Positions 9,256-19,143 of a stretch of DNA of 64,000 nucleotides are shown here, piece by piece (the stretch's first letter is position 1; each line of letters opens with the position of its first letter). Origin of the DNA: Saccharomonospora cyanea NA-134. Lineage in GTDB: Bacteria > Actinomycetota > Actinomycetes > Mycobacteriales > Pseudonocardiaceae. Made by a program: the position numbers and the translations under genes. The stretch is taken from NCBI RefSeq assembly GCF_000244975.1, contig NZ_CM001440.1, positions 3,828,325 through 3,892,324 on the forward strand. Direction: 5' to 3'. The notes below the pieces were generated by a model. It searched no databases. It saw only the letters and a program-made list of their open reading frames with translations, and was not told the origin of the DNA.

Positions 9256-9756
9256 TCAGCTGCCCGGATACAACGCCACGTACACGGCGGTGCGGTCGGC
9301 GTCGGCGTCGATCGGTTCGTCGGCGAACTCCTCCAGCAGGTCCTGCAGGCGACGGCGGAACTCCTCGCGCCGCTCCGAGGGCACCTGGGCGACCAGCCGC
9401 CACTGCTCCACGTTGCGGACTCCCGCCTCGGCGACCTCCGCGAGGAACGCCTCGAGCAGGGCTTCGTCGACATCGGGTTCGTGGCCGGTGTCGAGCCGCC
9501 AGGACAGCCCCGTCGAGCGGTACGGGATCTCCTTCGCGCCGCGGGTGCCGCGCCTCGCCGGCTCCGGTCTGAGGAATCCGGCGTCCACGAGTTTGCGGAC
9601 GTGGTGCAACGTGGTGGCCGGATCACGTCCGAGCCGCTGTGCCAGCTCCTTGTTGGTCAGGGCTGTCGCATGAGTCAGCCGGATGATCCGTAGGCGTACT
9701 CCCGAGGCGAGGGCCCGCACCTCGGCCTCCGTCGCCTTCCGTCGCTTCGTCACCAC
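9256..9756 (-). CDS. ArsR-type winged-helix transcriptional regulator
   Basis: The 166-residue protein has an N-terminal winged helix-turn-helix (residues about 15-60; LTNKELAQRLGRDPATTLHHVRKL spans the recognition helices). A C-terminal domain rich in acidic helices follows, ending in a short strand (TAVYVALYPGS). There are no cysteine metal sites, so metal sensing is unlikely. It is divergent from the MFS gene at 9820 with 63 bases between them, and that gap holds a perfect inverted repeat (9780-9799). The usual meaning is a local repressor of itself and the exporter. Adjacent GTG codons at 9756 and 9753 are both possible starts. Confidence 0.85.
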   Translation of the reverse strand: MVTKRRKATEAEVRALASGVRLRIIRLTHATALTNKELAQRLGRDPATTLHHVRKLVDAGFLRPEPARRGTRGAKEIPYRSTGLSWRLDTGHEPDVDEALLEAFLAEVAEAGVRNVEQWRLVAQVPSERREEFRRRLQDLLEEFADEPIDADADRTAVYVALYPGS

Positions 9757-9779
9757 GGGCTCACGATATGCCGCCACAC

Positions 9780-9799
9780 TGATTGACAGTTTCCAATCA
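9780..9799. promoter_or_regulatory. operator-like inverted repeat between regulator and MFS gene
   Basis: TGATTG and CAATCA form a perfect six-base inverted repeat separated by eight bases. It lies 21 bases upstream of the MFS start and 24 bases upstream of the regulator start, so a dimeric repressor here could block both promoters. Confidence 0.55.
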
Positions 9800-9819
9800 C
9801 TGGGGCGACACTGGCGGCC

Positions 9820-11127
9820 ATGACTGGGGACACGCTGTGGTGGCACCGTGACTTCCGGCTGCTCTGGGCAGGCGAGACCGCCAGCCAGTTCGGAACCTTC
9901 GTGAGCCGCACGGTGCTGCCCGTGCTCGCCGTGACGACGCTCGCCGCCACACCACTCGAGATGGGTGTGCTGACGGCGGCCGAGAACGCCGCCTTTCTCG
10001 TGCTGGGCCTTCCCGCCGGCGTGTGGGTCGACCGAGTGCGACGAAGACCCGTCATGGTGTGGGCCGATCTCCTTCGGGGGCTCCTGCTGCTGACGGTCCC
10101 CGTCGCCTGGTGGCTCGGCGTCCTCACCCTGGCCCACCTCGTCGCCGTGGCCACACTCGTCGGCGTCGCCACGGTGTTCTTCGACGTCGCCTACCAGTCG
10201 TACCTGCCCTCCCTGGTGGGGCGGGAGAAACTCATCGAGGGCAACGCGAAGCTGCAGGCCAGCCAGTCGGTCGCGAACGTGGCGGGCCCCGGGCTCGCGG
10301 GGACGCTGACCCACCTCGCAGGCGCCGCGAACGCGCTGGTCACCGTCGGTGGGAGCTACCTGGCGTCCGCGTGGCTGCTCCGGCGGATCCGCGCCGAGGA
10401 ACCGTCACCGGAGCGCGACGGCCCCGTACGACTGCGGGCACAGGTGGCCGAGGGTCTGCGGTTCGTCTTCGGGAGCCCGGCCCTGCGCGCGATCACACTC
10501 TGCACCGCGTCGGGCAACCTGATGGGTGGGGCGTTCACCGCCGTGGAAGTCCTGTTCCTCACCCGCGACCTCCGGCTGTCCCCGGGTGAGGTGGGGTGGG
10601 CGCTCGCCTGCCACGGCTTCGGCGGGGTGCTCGGCGCGGTCACAGCGGGCTGGTGCCTGCGCCGGATCGGACTCGTCCGCGCCGTCTGGCTCGTGCCGCT
10701 GCTGACCTGGCCCGCGCAACTGCTCGTGCCGCTGTCCGAACCGGGCTGGCGCGTGACACTGGCCGGTGTCGGGTTCGTGGCCGTCGGCTACGGGGTCATC
10801 GTCTACAACGTGGCCCAGGTCAGCTACCGCCAGACCCTGTGTCCCGACCACCTGCTGGGCCGGATGAACGCGAGCGTGCGGTTCGTCGTGTGGGGCGTCC
10901 TGCCGATCGGCGGGCTGCTCGGTGGCGTGCTGGGCGAGACTTTGGGAGTCCGCACCACCGTGTGGCTGACCTCGGCGGGGCTCGCCTGCTCCGCGCTGTG
11001 GGCGCTGCTGTTGCCACTGCGAGGCGCGAAGGACACGTCACGGCACCTCGTCCCGGGAACTAACCGAGAGCGTCCCACCACGCGGGGTCGAGCTCGCCCT
11101 TCGCGACGAACACCGCGGGCCCGGTGA
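9820..11127 (+). CDS. MFS transporter, EntS-like (MFS_3) family
   Basis: The 435-residue protein has about twelve hydrophobic helices. Its start, WWHRDFRLLWAGETASQFG, is typical of the MFS_3 group that includes enterobactin and macrolide exporters, and the loop DRVRRRPVMVWADLLRG is the family's signature between helices 2 and 3. The basic tail after residue 400 is low in complexity and overlaps the 3' end of dapF on the other strand by 68 bases. That part may be a recent extension through loss of an earlier stop. Control by the divergent ArsR-type protein is likely. The substrate is unknown. Confidence 0.88.
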   Translation: MTGDTLWWHRDFRLLWAGETASQFGTFVSRTVLPVLAVTTLAATPLEMGVLTAAENAAFLVLGLPAGVWVDRVRRRPVMVWADLLRGLLLLTVPVAWWLGVLTLAHLVAVATLVGVATVFFDVAYQSYLPSLVGREKLIEGNAKLQASQSVANVAGPGLAGTLTHLAGAANALVTVGGSYLASAWLLRRIRAEEPSPERDGPVRLRAQVAEGLRFVFGSPALRAITLCTASGNLMGGAFTAVEVLFLTRDLRLSPGEVGWALACHGFGGVLGAVTAGWCLRRIGLVRAVWLVPLLTWPAQLLVPLSEPGWRVTLAGVGFVAVGYGVIVYNVAQVSYRQTLCPDHLLGRMNASVRFVVWGVLPIGGLLGGVLGETLGVRTTVWLTSAGLACSALWALLLPLRGAKDTSRHLVPGTNRERPTTRGRARPSRRTPRAR

Positions 11128-11896
11128 GTGTCGAGGTCTCCTTGCCCACGGTCACGGACACCCGGCCCCCGGGAACATCCACTGTGGATTCTCCGGTGTC
11201 GTCGCCGCGCAGGTGCAGCGCCGCCGCGACCGCCGCGACCGTGCCGGTGCCGCACGCCCGCGTCTCCCCCACACCACGTTCGTGAACCCGCATCCGCAAC
11301 GCGTCGGGGCCGAGGACGTTGACGAACTCCAGGTTGACCCCGTCGGGGAACACCTCGGTGTCGTACCGCGGAGCCCGGCTCAGATCCAGCGTGCTCACGT
11401 CGTCGTCGATCACGGACACGAGGTGCGGGTTGCCCACGTCCACGGCGACCCCGGAGACCTGCCTCCCGTCCACGACGGCCACCGAGGTGCCCGTCACCGT
11501 GGCCGGTCCCATGTGCACGGTCACCGAGAGGTCCCCGGAGGCGTCGCTGCGCACCCGCACCGGCCGGTCGCCCGCCCTGGTGCCCACGGCGAACTCCGGC
11601 CCCGCCTCCAGCCCCGCCTCGACGAGGTAGCGAGCGAACACGCGGGTGCCGTTGCCGCACATCTCGGCCAGGGACCCGTCGGCGTTGCGGTAGTCCATGA
11701 ACCACTCGCCCTTCGACTCGACGCCGAGCGCGGCCGAGCGCACGACCCTGAGCACCCCGTCGGCACCGAGCCCCTGCTGCCGGTCGCACAACGCCGCGAC
11801 CCGCTGCGGGGTCAGCTCCAGCGACGCGTCGGGGTCGGGCAGGAGCACGAAGTCGTTCTGTGTGCCGTGTCCCTTGAGGAACTCGATGCCAGCCAT
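11060..11896 (-). CDS. dapF: diaminopimelate epimerase
   Basis: The 278-residue enzyme interconverts LL- and meso-diaminopimelate, the last step before meso-DAP enters lysine and peptidoglycan synthesis. Both catalytic cysteines are seen in their family contexts, MCGNGTR and ACGTGT, and the substrate loop GNPHLV is present. It follows miaA closely on the same strand, as in mycobacteria. Its last 68 bases overlap the convergent MFS gene. Confidence 0.96.
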   Translation of the reverse strand: MAGIEFLKGHGTQNDFVLLPDPDASLELTPQRVAALCDRQQGLGADGVLRVVRSAALGVESKGEWFMDYRNADGSLAEMCGNGTRVFARYLVEAGLEAGPEFAVGTRAGDRPVRVRSDASGDLSVTVHMGPATVTGTSVAVVDGRQVSGVAVDVGNPHLVSVIDDDVSTLDLSRAPRYDTEVFPDGVNLEFVNVLGPDALRMRVHERGVGETRACGTGTVAAVAAALHLRGDDTGESTVDVPGGRVSVTVGKETSTLTGPAVFVAKGELDPAWWDALG

Positions 11897-11905
11897 GCCC
11901 CAAGG

Positions 11906-12808
11906 CTACTGGCCGAGGTGGGCCAGCACGGCGTCGACCAGGTTCGCCGCCCCGCCGTCCAGCCAGGTGATGCGGTCGTCACGCCGGAACCACGACCGCT
12001 GCCTGCGCACGAACCGCCGCGTGGCCACGATCGTGTCCCGCGCGGCGGCGTCGAGGTCACCGTCGCCCGCGAGCGCGTCGAGCACCTGGCGGTACCCGAG
12101 GGCCCGTGACGCTGTTCTCCCCCGCCGCAGCCCGCGCTGTTCGAGCCGCCGCACCTCGTCCACGAGCCCGGCGGCGAACATGTGCTCCACCCGGAGTTCC
12201 ACGCGTTCGTCGAGCTCGTCCGCTTCCCGGTCGATTCCGATCAGGACGGTCCCGTACCTCGGCGGCCCCGGGGTGGGCAGGTTCGCAGAGAACGGCTCTC
12301 CGGTGAGGGCGATGACCTCCAGCGCGCGCACGACGCGTCGCGTGTCGCTGGGCAGGATCGTCACGGCGGCCTTCGGGTCGAGCATCGCGAGCCTGCGGTG
12401 CAGCGCGGCCGTCCCCTCCTCCCGCGCCTGCTCCTCCAGGTTCCGCCGCACGGCCGGATCCGTTCCGGGGAACCTCAGGTCGTCCACGATCGCCTGGACG
12501 TACAGGCCCGACCCACCGACGATCACCGGAACCCGGCCCGCCGCGAGCAGTGACTCGATGGTGGCGCGCGCCTGCTTCTGGTACGCGGCCACCGACGCGG
12601 TCTCGGTCACGTCGAGGACGTCGAGCAGGTGGTGGGGCACACCCTTGCGCTCCTGTCGAGTGGCCTTCGCCGTACCGATGTCCATGCCGCGGTACAGCTG
12701 CATGGCGTCGGCGTTGACGACCTCACCGCCCAGTGCGAGCGCGAGTTCGACCCCGAGCGCGGTCTTGCCGGTGGCGGTGGGCCCGACGACGGCGACGGGG
12801 GTGATCAT
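11906..12808 (-). CDS. miaA: tRNA dimethylallyltransferase
   Basis: The 300-residue enzyme adds a dimethylallyl group to A37 of tRNAs reading codons that begin with U. The P-loop GPTATGKT is near the N-terminus, followed by the [17 protein letters not shown] and [12 protein letters not shown] motifs of the family. The ATG at 12808 overlaps the stop of the upstream gene (ATGA), so translation is probably coupled. MiaB, which acts next on the same base, is encoded at 15598-17094. Confidence 0.96.
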   Translation of the reverse strand: MITPVAVVGPTATGKTALGVELALALGGEVVNADAMQLYRGMDIGTAKATRQERKGVPHHLLDVLDVTETASVAAYQKQARATIESLLAAGRVPVIVGGSGLYVQAIVDDLRFPGTDPAVRRNLEEQAREEGTAALHRRLAMLDPKAAVTILPSDTRRVVRALEVIALTGEPFSANLPTPGPPRYGTVLIGIDREADELDERVELRVEHMFAAGLVDEVRRLEQRGLRRGRTASRALGYRQVLDALAGDGDLDAAARDTIVATRRFVRRQRSWFRRDDRITWLDGGAANLVDAVLAHLGQ

Positions 12809-13509
12809 CGCCGGATCCACTTCGCGACGTGATAGGCCACACCGAACGGAGCCTGCGAGTACACCAGTTCCCCGCGCCAGCCGCCGGACGACCGGGCGAA
12901 CCCCGCGAGGACCTGCCATGCCGCCCGGCCCTCCGCCTGGAGTTCGGTCGCGAGTGCCGGGTCGAGCGACAACAGTGCCTCGCAGTCGGCCTCGGCCAGC
13001 GCCGTGCGCACCACCGTGTCGAACCCCTCCGCCCTGGCGTCGGGCCAGCCGGGCGGTGCCGTGTCGTGGCGCGTGGACCCGTCGCCGAGTACGAGCAGAC
13101 CACCCTCGTCCGCCCCACCGAATCGCTCACCGAGAGCCACGCACTCCGCGACGTCCGTGTCCTCGGCCACCAGCTCCACCCGCACCGACTCGGCACCGGC
13201 CTGCTCCCGAAGCCACCCCGCCAGCAGGGCGGGCAGGGGAAGCCGGCTCGGTGCGGTGGCGGGACCGGAGCCGGAAAGCGAGACCGGGACGTCCACGCCG
13301 AAACCACGGAAGCTGCCGCACGCGTCGACGTCCACGGTCTGCCGCCCGGACGCCACGCCCACGGCCACCCAACGTCGGCTGACCTGCGCCAGCGCCCGCG
13401 CGGCGGCCACCGTCGCGTCCCGCACGGCGGCGCTGCGCTCGACCAGACCGGGCACGAGATCGGGCACGAGCAGCGGCGGCGAGGGCACCACGACGGCACA
13501 CGAGATCAC
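12805..13509 (-). CDS. class III extradiol dioxygenase-like protein
   Basis: The 234-residue protein belongs to a conserved actinobacterial family next to miaA (Rv2728c position in mycobacteria). It starts [16 protein letters not shown] and has an Ala-rich core with [19 protein letters not shown] and a late acidic stretch, resembling the LigB/MEMO fold. Its activity has not been assigned and I cannot confirm metal ligands by eye. The GTG start has a weak ribosome binding site. Its stop overlaps the miaA start. Confidence 0.75.
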   Translation of the reverse strand: MISCAVVVPSPPLLVPDLVPGLVERSAAVRDATVAAARALAQVSRRWVAVGVASGRQTVDVDACGSFRGFGVDVPVSLSGSGPATAPSRLPLPALLAGWLREQAGAESVRVELVAEDTDVAECVALGERFGGADEGGLLVLGDGSTRHDTAPPGWPDARAEGFDTVVRTALAEADCEALLSLDPALATELQAEGRAAWQVLAGFARSSGGWRGELVYSQAPFGVAYHVAKWIRR

Positions 13510-13682
13510 GCGTCCCGAGGTTACCGGCAGCGTCCCGGGAGGTATCTATCGAGGCATGGAGTACCCATCAGCGGTATTACCTGTTTGAATGCGGCCTACA
13601 GACCCGTACACGCAGCACCCGGCCCCGCACACCGCGGGGCGCCCGCGAGTCACGCGGGCCGGACAGCGAGAAGGAGCCGGCC

Positions 13683-15056
13683 ATGGCCGAGCAGAACACC
13701 CCACGCGGCAGTGACGTCCCCGGCGTCGGCGGCGTCGGCAACGCCCCCGAAACCCCGGAGGTGCCGTCGGACGTCCCCACGCCACACCAGGTGCCCCAGT
13801 CCTCCGGAGGCACGCAGGCGCCCGCTGTGCCGGTCGCCGAGACGCACCCGTCGCGCTGGGGACGTGTCGCCGACGATGGCACCGTCTACGTACGCACGGC
13901 CGACGGTGAACGTGCCGTGGGCGTGTGGCAGGCCGGCTCGGCCGACGAGGGGCTGATGCACTACGCCCGCAAGTTCGACGACCTGCGGACCGAGGTGGAA
14001 CTGCTGGAGACGAGGCTGGCCTCGGGGGCAGGCGACCCGAAGCAGGCACTGTCCAGCGCCGTGCACCTGCGGGACGGTCTCGCCGAGGCGGCCGTCGTCG
14101 GCGACCTCGACGCTCTCCGCGCGCGGCTCGACCACGTCGTCGAACACGCGGAGAAGGCGCTCGAGCGCAGCCGCCGGGAACGGGAGCAGGCGAGGGCCGA
14201 GGCGGTGGCACGCAAGCAGGCTCTCGTGGAGGAGGCGGAGGAGATCGCCACGTCGTCGACCCAGTGGAAGGCCGCGGGCGACCGGCTCAAGGCCATCCTC
14301 GAGGAGTGGAAGACGATCAAGGGCGTCGACCGCAAGACGGACGACGAGCTGTGGAAGCGGTTCTCCAAGGCCCGGGAGTCGTTCAGCAGGCGCCGGGGCT
14401 CCCACTTCGCCGAACTCGACAAGCAGCGCGCCGCCGCGAAGCGTCGCAAGGAAGAGCTGATCGAGGAGGCCGAAAGCCTTTCCGACTCCACCGACTGGGG
14501 CCCGACCGCGGGGCGCTACAAGGAGCTCATGGCCGAGTGGAAGGCCGCGGGCCGGGCGCCCAAGGACGCCGACGACGCCCTGTGGCAGCGGTTCCGGGCT
14601 GCGCAGGACGCGTTCTTCTCCCGCCGGGCCGCGGCGTTCTCGGAACGCGACGCGGAGTTCGCGGAGAACGCGGCACGCAAGGAGGAACTGCTGGCAGAGG
14701 CCGAGAAGCTCGACCCTTCGGCCAACCTGGACGCCGCCAAGGCCCAGTTCCGGCGTATCCAGGAGAGCTGGGACGAGATCGGGAAGGTGCCGAGGGAGCG
14801 CATTCGCGAACTCGACGGACGCCTGAAGGCCGTCGCCGACCGCATCCGGTCGGCCGAGGACGCCCGCTGGCGCCGCACCGACCCCGAGGCCGAGGCGCGG
14901 GCCGCGCAGTTCCGGGAGCGGGTCGAGCAACTGGAGGCTCAGGCCTCGAAGGCACGCGCCGCGGGCGACGAGCGCCGCGCGAAGCGGGCCGAGGAGCAGG
15001 CCGCGCAGTGGCGCGAGTGGCTGCGCACCGCGGAGGAGGCTCTCGCCAACCGCTGA
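13683..15056 (+). CDS. DUF349 domain-containing coiled-coil protein
   Basis: The 457-residue protein has a disordered Pro-rich N-terminus. A short beta domain (WGRVADDGTVYVRTADGERAVG) comes next, then several DUF349 helical repeats, each with a W-K-A-A-G-type motif (STQWKAAGDRLKAILEEWKTIKG and relatives). The remainder is highly charged coiled coil. Members of this family occur between the miaA and miaB regions in actinobacteria (Rv2731 position), and their role is not settled. The ATG follows AAGGAG by seven bases. Confidence 0.85.
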   Translation: MAEQNTPRGSDVPGVGGVGNAPETPEVPSDVPTPHQVPQSSGGTQAPAVPVAETHPSRWGRVADDGTVYVRTADGERAVGVWQAGSADEGLMHYARKFDDLRTEVELLETRLASGAGDPKQALSSAVHLRDGLAEAAVVGDLDALRARLDHVVEHAEKALERSRREREQARAEAVARKQALVEEAEEIATSSTQWKAAGDRLKAILEEWKTIKGVDRKTDDELWKRFSKARESFSRRRGSHFAELDKQRAAAKRRKEELIEEAESLSDSTDWGPTAGRYKELMAEWKAAGRAPKDADDALWQRFRAAQDAFFSRRAAAFSERDAEFAENAARKEELLAEAEKLDPSANLDAAKAQFRRIQESWDEIGKVPRERIRELDGRLKAVADRIRSAEDARWRRTDPEAEARAAQFRERVEQLEAQASKARAAGDERRAKRAEEQAAQWREWLRTAEEALANR

Positions 15057-15071
15057 CGCGGATCAGCCCTG

Positions 15072-15100
15072 GTGGTGGGGAGCTCGTCGCTCCCCACCAC
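15072..15100. terminator. bidirectional stem-loop between convergent genes
   Basis: A perfect 12-base stem (arm GTGGTGGGGAGC) with a five-base loop fills the gap between the DUF349 gene and the convergent membrane protein gene, ending exactly at the latter's stop codon. Confidence 0.75.
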
Positions 15101-15601
15101 TCAGTGCCGGGACCACGCGAGCTTCATCCACTGGAACGCCAGGACCGCCATCGCGATCGACGCGATCACCAACCCGATGCCCGGGCCCGCGCCCGCGACG
15201 CCGCTGATACCCGAAGACTGCTGTGACCACACGGCGAGGATGCCGTCGACGAACGCGAACCAGCCGCCGACCGCGCACACCCACGTCAGCCACCACCGGC
15301 GGGTCGCCAACGTGATCGCCGAGACGAGCACGCCGAAGAAACCGGACGTCGCGGCGAACAACTGCGGGATCGCGCCCGCCTCCCCGAGCAACACCTGCCA
15401 GCCGGGACTGCCGTCGACCCACGGCAGCACGAACCCGACCAGCAGGGCGAACACGAACACCGCGATGGTGAAACCGCGTCGCCCGAACTCCACCGTCCGC
15501 ACGGTCCTGCCGAGGGTGGCGTCGACGTCAGCGGCGAGTTGGTCGAGGTCGCCACGGTCTTCCGGTTGCTGCGGGTGCTTCGAACCGGTCTCGTCGTTCA
15601 C
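15101..15601 (-). CDS. conserved four-helix membrane protein (Rv2732c-like)
   Basis: The 166-residue protein has an acidic N-terminal region and four hydrophobic segments. It matches the mycobacterial gene that always follows miaB (Rv2732c position). The GTG at 15601 is chosen because it overlaps the miaB stop (GTGA) and lies nine bases after GGAGG; a GTG at 15610 would have no room for a binding site. Function is unknown, but strict linkage to miaB suggests shared expression. Confidence 0.75.
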   Translation of the reverse strand: MNDETGSKHPQQPEDRGDLDQLAADVDATLGRTVRTVEFGRRGFTIAVFVFALLVGFVLPWVDGSPGWQVLLGEAGAIPQLFAATSGFFGVLVSAITLATRRWWLTWVCAVGGWFAFVDGILAVWSQQSSGISGVAGAGPGIGLVIASIAMAVLAFQWMKLAWSRH

Positions 15602-17094
15602 AGCGAACACCCTCCCGCGTCAGCGCCGGCGGCAGCACCCACGGACGCCTTCGGCGCGGCGCCGAACGAGGGCAGCCCGAGGCTGACCCCCTTCGTCTTC
15701 GGGCGCAGCCCGGCCTCCACGTTGTCCCCCGCCTTCGTGCGTCGGTGCGACAGCACGTCGCCGTCGGCGACCAGGTGGTGCGGGGCCGCGTACGTGATCG
15801 TGGTCTCCACGACGTCACCGGGCCGGATCTCCCGGTCGACGACGCTGCCGCTGGGCGTGAAGTGCACGAGCCTGCCGTCGCGGGCACGGCCGCTCATCCG
15901 GTGGGTCTCGGCGTCCTTGCGGCCCTCTCCCGCGGCGACGAGCAGCTCGACGGTGTTGCCGACCAGCTTCTTGTTCTCCTGCCACGCGATGTCGTTCTGG
16001 AGCTCGACCAACCGGTCGTAGCGCTCCTGCACGACCTCCTTCGGCACCTGGCCGGGCATGTCGGCCGCCGGTGTTCCGGGACGCTGCGAGTACTGGAACG
16101 TGAAGGCGCTCGAGAACCGGGCCTGCCGCACGACCTGGAGGGTCTGCTCGAAGTCCTCCTCCGTCTCCCCCGGGAAGCCGACGATGATGTCGGTGGTGAT
16201 GGCCGCGTCCGGCATGGCCGCCCGCACCCTGTCCAGGATCGAGAGGAAGCGCGTGGAGCGGTAGGAGCGGCGCATCGCCTTCAACACGCGGTCGGAACCC
16301 GACTGCAACGGCATGTGGAGCTGGTGGCAGACGTTCGGGGTCTCGGCCATCGCGTCGATCACGTCGTCGGTGAAGGCCGCGGGGTGCGGTGAGGTGAAGC
16401 GCACGCGTTCGAGTCCCTCCACGGAACCGCACGCCCGTAGCAGCTTCCCGAAGGCGTGCCGGTCGCCGAACTCGACACCGTAGGAGTTGACGTTCTGCCC
16501 GAGCAGCGTCACTTCGAGGACGCCTTCGGCCACGAGCGCCTCGACCTCGGCGAGGATCTCGCCGGGACGCCGATCGCGCTCCTTTCCGCGCAGCGAAGGA
16601 ACGATGCAGAAGGTGCACGTGTTGTTGCAGCCGACGGAGATCGACACCCAACCGGAGTAGGCGGACTCCCGGCGCGCGGGCAGCGTCGACGGGAAGGTCT
16701 CCAGCGACTCCAGGATCTCCACCTGTGCCTCGGCGTTGTGCCGGGCGCGCTCCAGCAGGACGGGCAGCGACGAGATGTTGTGCGTGCCGAAGACGACGTC
16801 CACCCACGGCGCCCGCTTCACGATCTCGCCGCGGTCCTTCTGCGCGAGGCACCCGCCGACGGCGATCTGCATCCCCGGCTTCGACGTCTTGGCCGCGCGC
16901 AGGTGACCGAGGTGTCCGTAGAGCTTGTTGTCGGCGTTCTCGCGCACCGCGCAGGTGTTCAACACGACCACGTCGGGGTCCTCACCGTCCGTGGCGAGCG
17001 CGTAGCCTGCGTCCTCCAACTGACCGGCGAGGCGCTCCGAGTCGTGCACGTTCATCTGGCACCCGAAGGTGCGGATCGCGTAGGTGCGGGTCAC
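15598..17094 (-). CDS. miaB: tRNA-2-methylthio-N6-dimethylallyladenosine synthase
   Basis: The 498-residue radical-SAM enzyme adds the methylthio group to the isopentenylated A37 made by MiaA. The N-terminal domain starts [18 protein letters not shown], with the first iron-sulfur cysteines (GCQMN, NTCAVRE, GGCLAQ). The radical-SAM motif is CNNTCTFC, and a TRAM domain forms the C-terminus. The GTG at 17094 has only a weak ribosome binding site. The upstream 226 bases separate it from the divergent glu operon. Confidence 0.96.
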   Translation of the reverse strand: MTRTYAIRTFGCQMNVHDSERLAGQLEDAGYALATDGEDPDVVVLNTCAVRENADNKLYGHLGHLRAAKTSKPGMQIAVGGCLAQKDRGEIVKRAPWVDVVFGTHNISSLPVLLERARHNAEAQVEILESLETFPSTLPARRESAYSGWVSISVGCNNTCTFCIVPSLRGKERDRRPGEILAEVEALVAEGVLEVTLLGQNVNSYGVEFGDRHAFGKLLRACGSVEGLERVRFTSPHPAAFTDDVIDAMAETPNVCHQLHMPLQSGSDRVLKAMRRSYRSTRFLSILDRVRAAMPDAAITTDIIVGFPGETEEDFEQTLQVVRQARFSSAFTFQYSQRPGTPAADMPGQVPKEVVQERYDRLVELQNDIAWQENKKLVGNTVELLVAAGEGRKDAETHRMSGRARDGRLVHFTPSGSVVDREIRPGDVVETTITYAAPHHLVADGDVLSHRRTKAGDNVEAGLRPKTKGVSLGLPSFGAAPKASVGAAAGADAGGCSL

Positions 17095-17320
17095 GTCTGC
17101 CAGGGTAGGTCAACGGCATCTCGCCACCTCACCGCGTCCGGACGGCACCGTCTCGTTAGGGTTCTGTAACGCTCTCGCGGGGGCGGCCCCATGTAGCCTC
17201 CGTGAACACTTAAGGTTGCTTTTTGATTCAAAGAGCACGCCGGATTGCCCCAAAGGTGTTAAATCCACGTGTTGCCCGTGACAACCCGCGACCCGCGGCT
17301 TGCCGTGTGATGGAGGTCAG

Positions 17321-18076
17321 ATGAGCACCGCGACGCCAGCACCGCCGATGATCAAGGCGGCGGCGGTGAACAAGCATTTCGGCGACCTGCACGTGCTCAA
17401 GGACATCGACTTCGAGGTGCCCAAGGGCCAGGTCGTCGTGATCCTTGGGCCGTCGGGCTCCGGCAAGTCGACACTGTGCCGCGCCATCAACCGGCTCGAA
17501 CCCATCGACACCGGTGAGATCCACATCGACGGCAAGCCGCTGCCCGCGGAGGGCAAGGCGCTCGCCGCCCTCCGCGCGGATGTGGGCATGGTCTTCCAGC
17601 AGTTCAACCTGTTCGCGCACAAGACGATTCTCGAAAACGTCACACTCGGCCCCACGAGGGTGCGCAAGGTCGGCGCCGAGGAGGCGCGGAAGACGGCACT
17701 GGAGCTGCTCGACCGGGTCGGCATCGCGAACCAGGCGCAGAAGTACCCCGCACAGCTCTCCGGTGGTCAGCAGCAGCGTGCCGCGATCGCGCGGGCACTG
17801 GCGATGCGCCCCAAGGTCATGCTGTTCGACGAGCCGACCTCCGCGCTGGACCCCGAGATGGTCCAGGAGGTGCTCGACACCATGACCGAGCTCGCCGACG
17901 CCGGCATGACGATGCTCGTGGTCACCCACGAGATGGGGTTCGCCCGCAGGGCCGCCCACCGCGTGGTGTTCATGTCCGACGGCGAGATCGTCGAGGACTC
18001 GACACCCGACGAGTTCTTCACCGCGCCGAGGTCCGAGCGGGCGAAGGACTTCCTCGGCAAGATCCTCACTCACTGA
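17321..18076 (+). CDS. gluA: glutamate/polar amino acid ABC transporter ATP-binding protein
   Basis: The 251-residue ATPase drives import of glutamate or a related polar amino acid. Walker [10 protein letters not shown], the signature [15 protein letters not shown], Walker [15 protein letters not shown] and the switch His in [11 protein letters not shown] are all present. The ATG at 17321 follows GGAGG by four bases. It is the first gene of a four-gene operon with the classic gluABCD order of corynebacteria. Confidence 0.93.
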   Translation: MSTATPAPPMIKAAAVNKHFGDLHVLKDIDFEVPKGQVVVILGPSGSGKSTLCRAINRLEPIDTGEIHIDGKPLPAEGKALAALRADVGMVFQQFNLFAHKTILENVTLGPTRVRKVGAEEARKTALELLDRVGIANQAQKYPAQLSGGQQQRAAIARALAMRPKVMLFDEPTSALDPEMVQEVLDTMTELADAGMTMLVVTHEMGFARRAAHRVVFMSDGEIVEDSTPDEFFTAPRSERAKDFLGKILTH

Positions 18077-18128
18077 CACATGTCGTGGCGGCATCGGCCG
18101 CCTCAACCGGAAAACAGGAGAGGTGCAC

Positions 18129-19043
18129 ATGAAGATTCGCACCCTGACGGTGGGACTGCTGGCCGCGGGCCTCGCCCTCACCGCATGCGGCAAGGAGGGA
18201 ACGCCGTCCGACGCCGGCGGCTCGAACGGCGACGGTGGCAACACCGCCGCCCTGAGCTACGAGGTGGCCAAGGACGTCACCGTCGAGGGCTCCCCGACCT
18301 TCGACAAGATGAAGAAGGCCGGCCACGTCGTCGTCGGTGTCAAGGAGGACCAGCCGAACCTGGGCTACAAGGACCCGACGACGGGCGAGTACAGCGGCTT
18401 CGACGTCGAGATCGCCCGGCTCGTATCGGCCAAGCTCGGCTTCGACCCGAAGTCCATCGAGTACAAGGCCGTCCCCTCCGCCGGTCGTGAGCAGGCCATC
18501 ATCAACGGCGACGTCGACTACTACGTCGGCACGTACACGATCAACGACAAGCGCAAGCAGCAGATCAGCTTCGCGGGTCCGTACTTCGTCGCCGGTCAGG
18601 GCCTGCTGGTCGCCAAGGACAACAACGACATCAACGGCAAGGACGACCTCAAGGGCAAGAAGGTCTGCTCCGTGAGCGGGTCCACCCCGATCCAGCGAGT
18701 GCGTGACGAGGGTCTGACCGAGTCCGGCAACATCGTCGAACTCCAGACCTACTCGCAGTGTGTGTCCGAACTGCTCAACGGCCAGGTCGACGCTGTCACC
18801 ACCGACGACGCCATCCTGCTCGGCTACGCCGCCCAGGACCCCGACAACCTGAAGGTCGTCGGTGAGTCCTTCTCCGAGGAGCCCTACGGCATCGGCCTGC
18901 CCAAGGAGGACGACGCCCTCCGGGACAAGGTGAACGACATCCTGGAAGAGGCGATGGACGACGGCACGTGGAAGAAGATCTACGACGCCACGCTCGGCAA
19001 GTCGGGTAACGAGGCCGACATGCCGGAAGTCGACCGCTACTGA
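18129..19043 (+). CDS. gluB: glutamate-binding lipoprotein of ABC transporter
   Basis: The 304-residue protein is a family 3 solute-binding protein. It has a lipoprotein signal (LALTAC, with the lipid-carrying Cys near residue 19), then the bilobed fold seen in GVKEDQPNLGYKDPTTGEYSGFDVEIARLV-like sequence. The ATG at 18129 is chosen since AGGAG lies eight bases upstream. It captures the substrate outside the cell for GluCD. The next gene begins 100 bases on, with a strong hairpin in the gap. Confidence 0.92.
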   Translation: MKIRTLTVGLLAAGLALTACGKEGTPSDAGGSNGDGGNTAALSYEVAKDVTVEGSPTFDKMKKAGHVVVGVKEDQPNLGYKDPTTGEYSGFDVEIARLVSAKLGFDPKSIEYKAVPSAGREQAIINGDVDYYVGTYTINDKRKQQISFAGPYFVAGQGLLVAKDNNDINGKDDLKGKKVCSVSGSTPIQRVRDEGLTESGNIVELQTYSQCVSELLNGQVDAVTTDDAILLGYAAQDPDNLKVVGESFSEEPYGIGLPKEDDALRDKVNDILEEAMDDGTWKKIYDATLGKSGNEADMPEVDRY

Positions 19044-19052
19044 CGCCGACGC

Positions 19053-19099
19053 CGGCCCTCGGTGGTGACCCGCCCGAAAGGCGGAGCCGCCGAGGGCCG
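19053..19099 (+). terminator. intercistronic stem-loop between gluB and gluC
   Basis: Arms CGGCCCTCGGTGG and CCGCCGAGGGCCG pair with one mismatch around a 21-base loop that can itself fold. Placed after the binding-protein gene, such a hairpin commonly stabilises upstream mRNA or partly stops transcription, giving more binding protein than permease. Confidence 0.6.
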
Positions 19100-19143
19100 T
19101 CCATGTCGGCAGCCCCATCTGTCCCCGCACCACCGAGGGAAAC

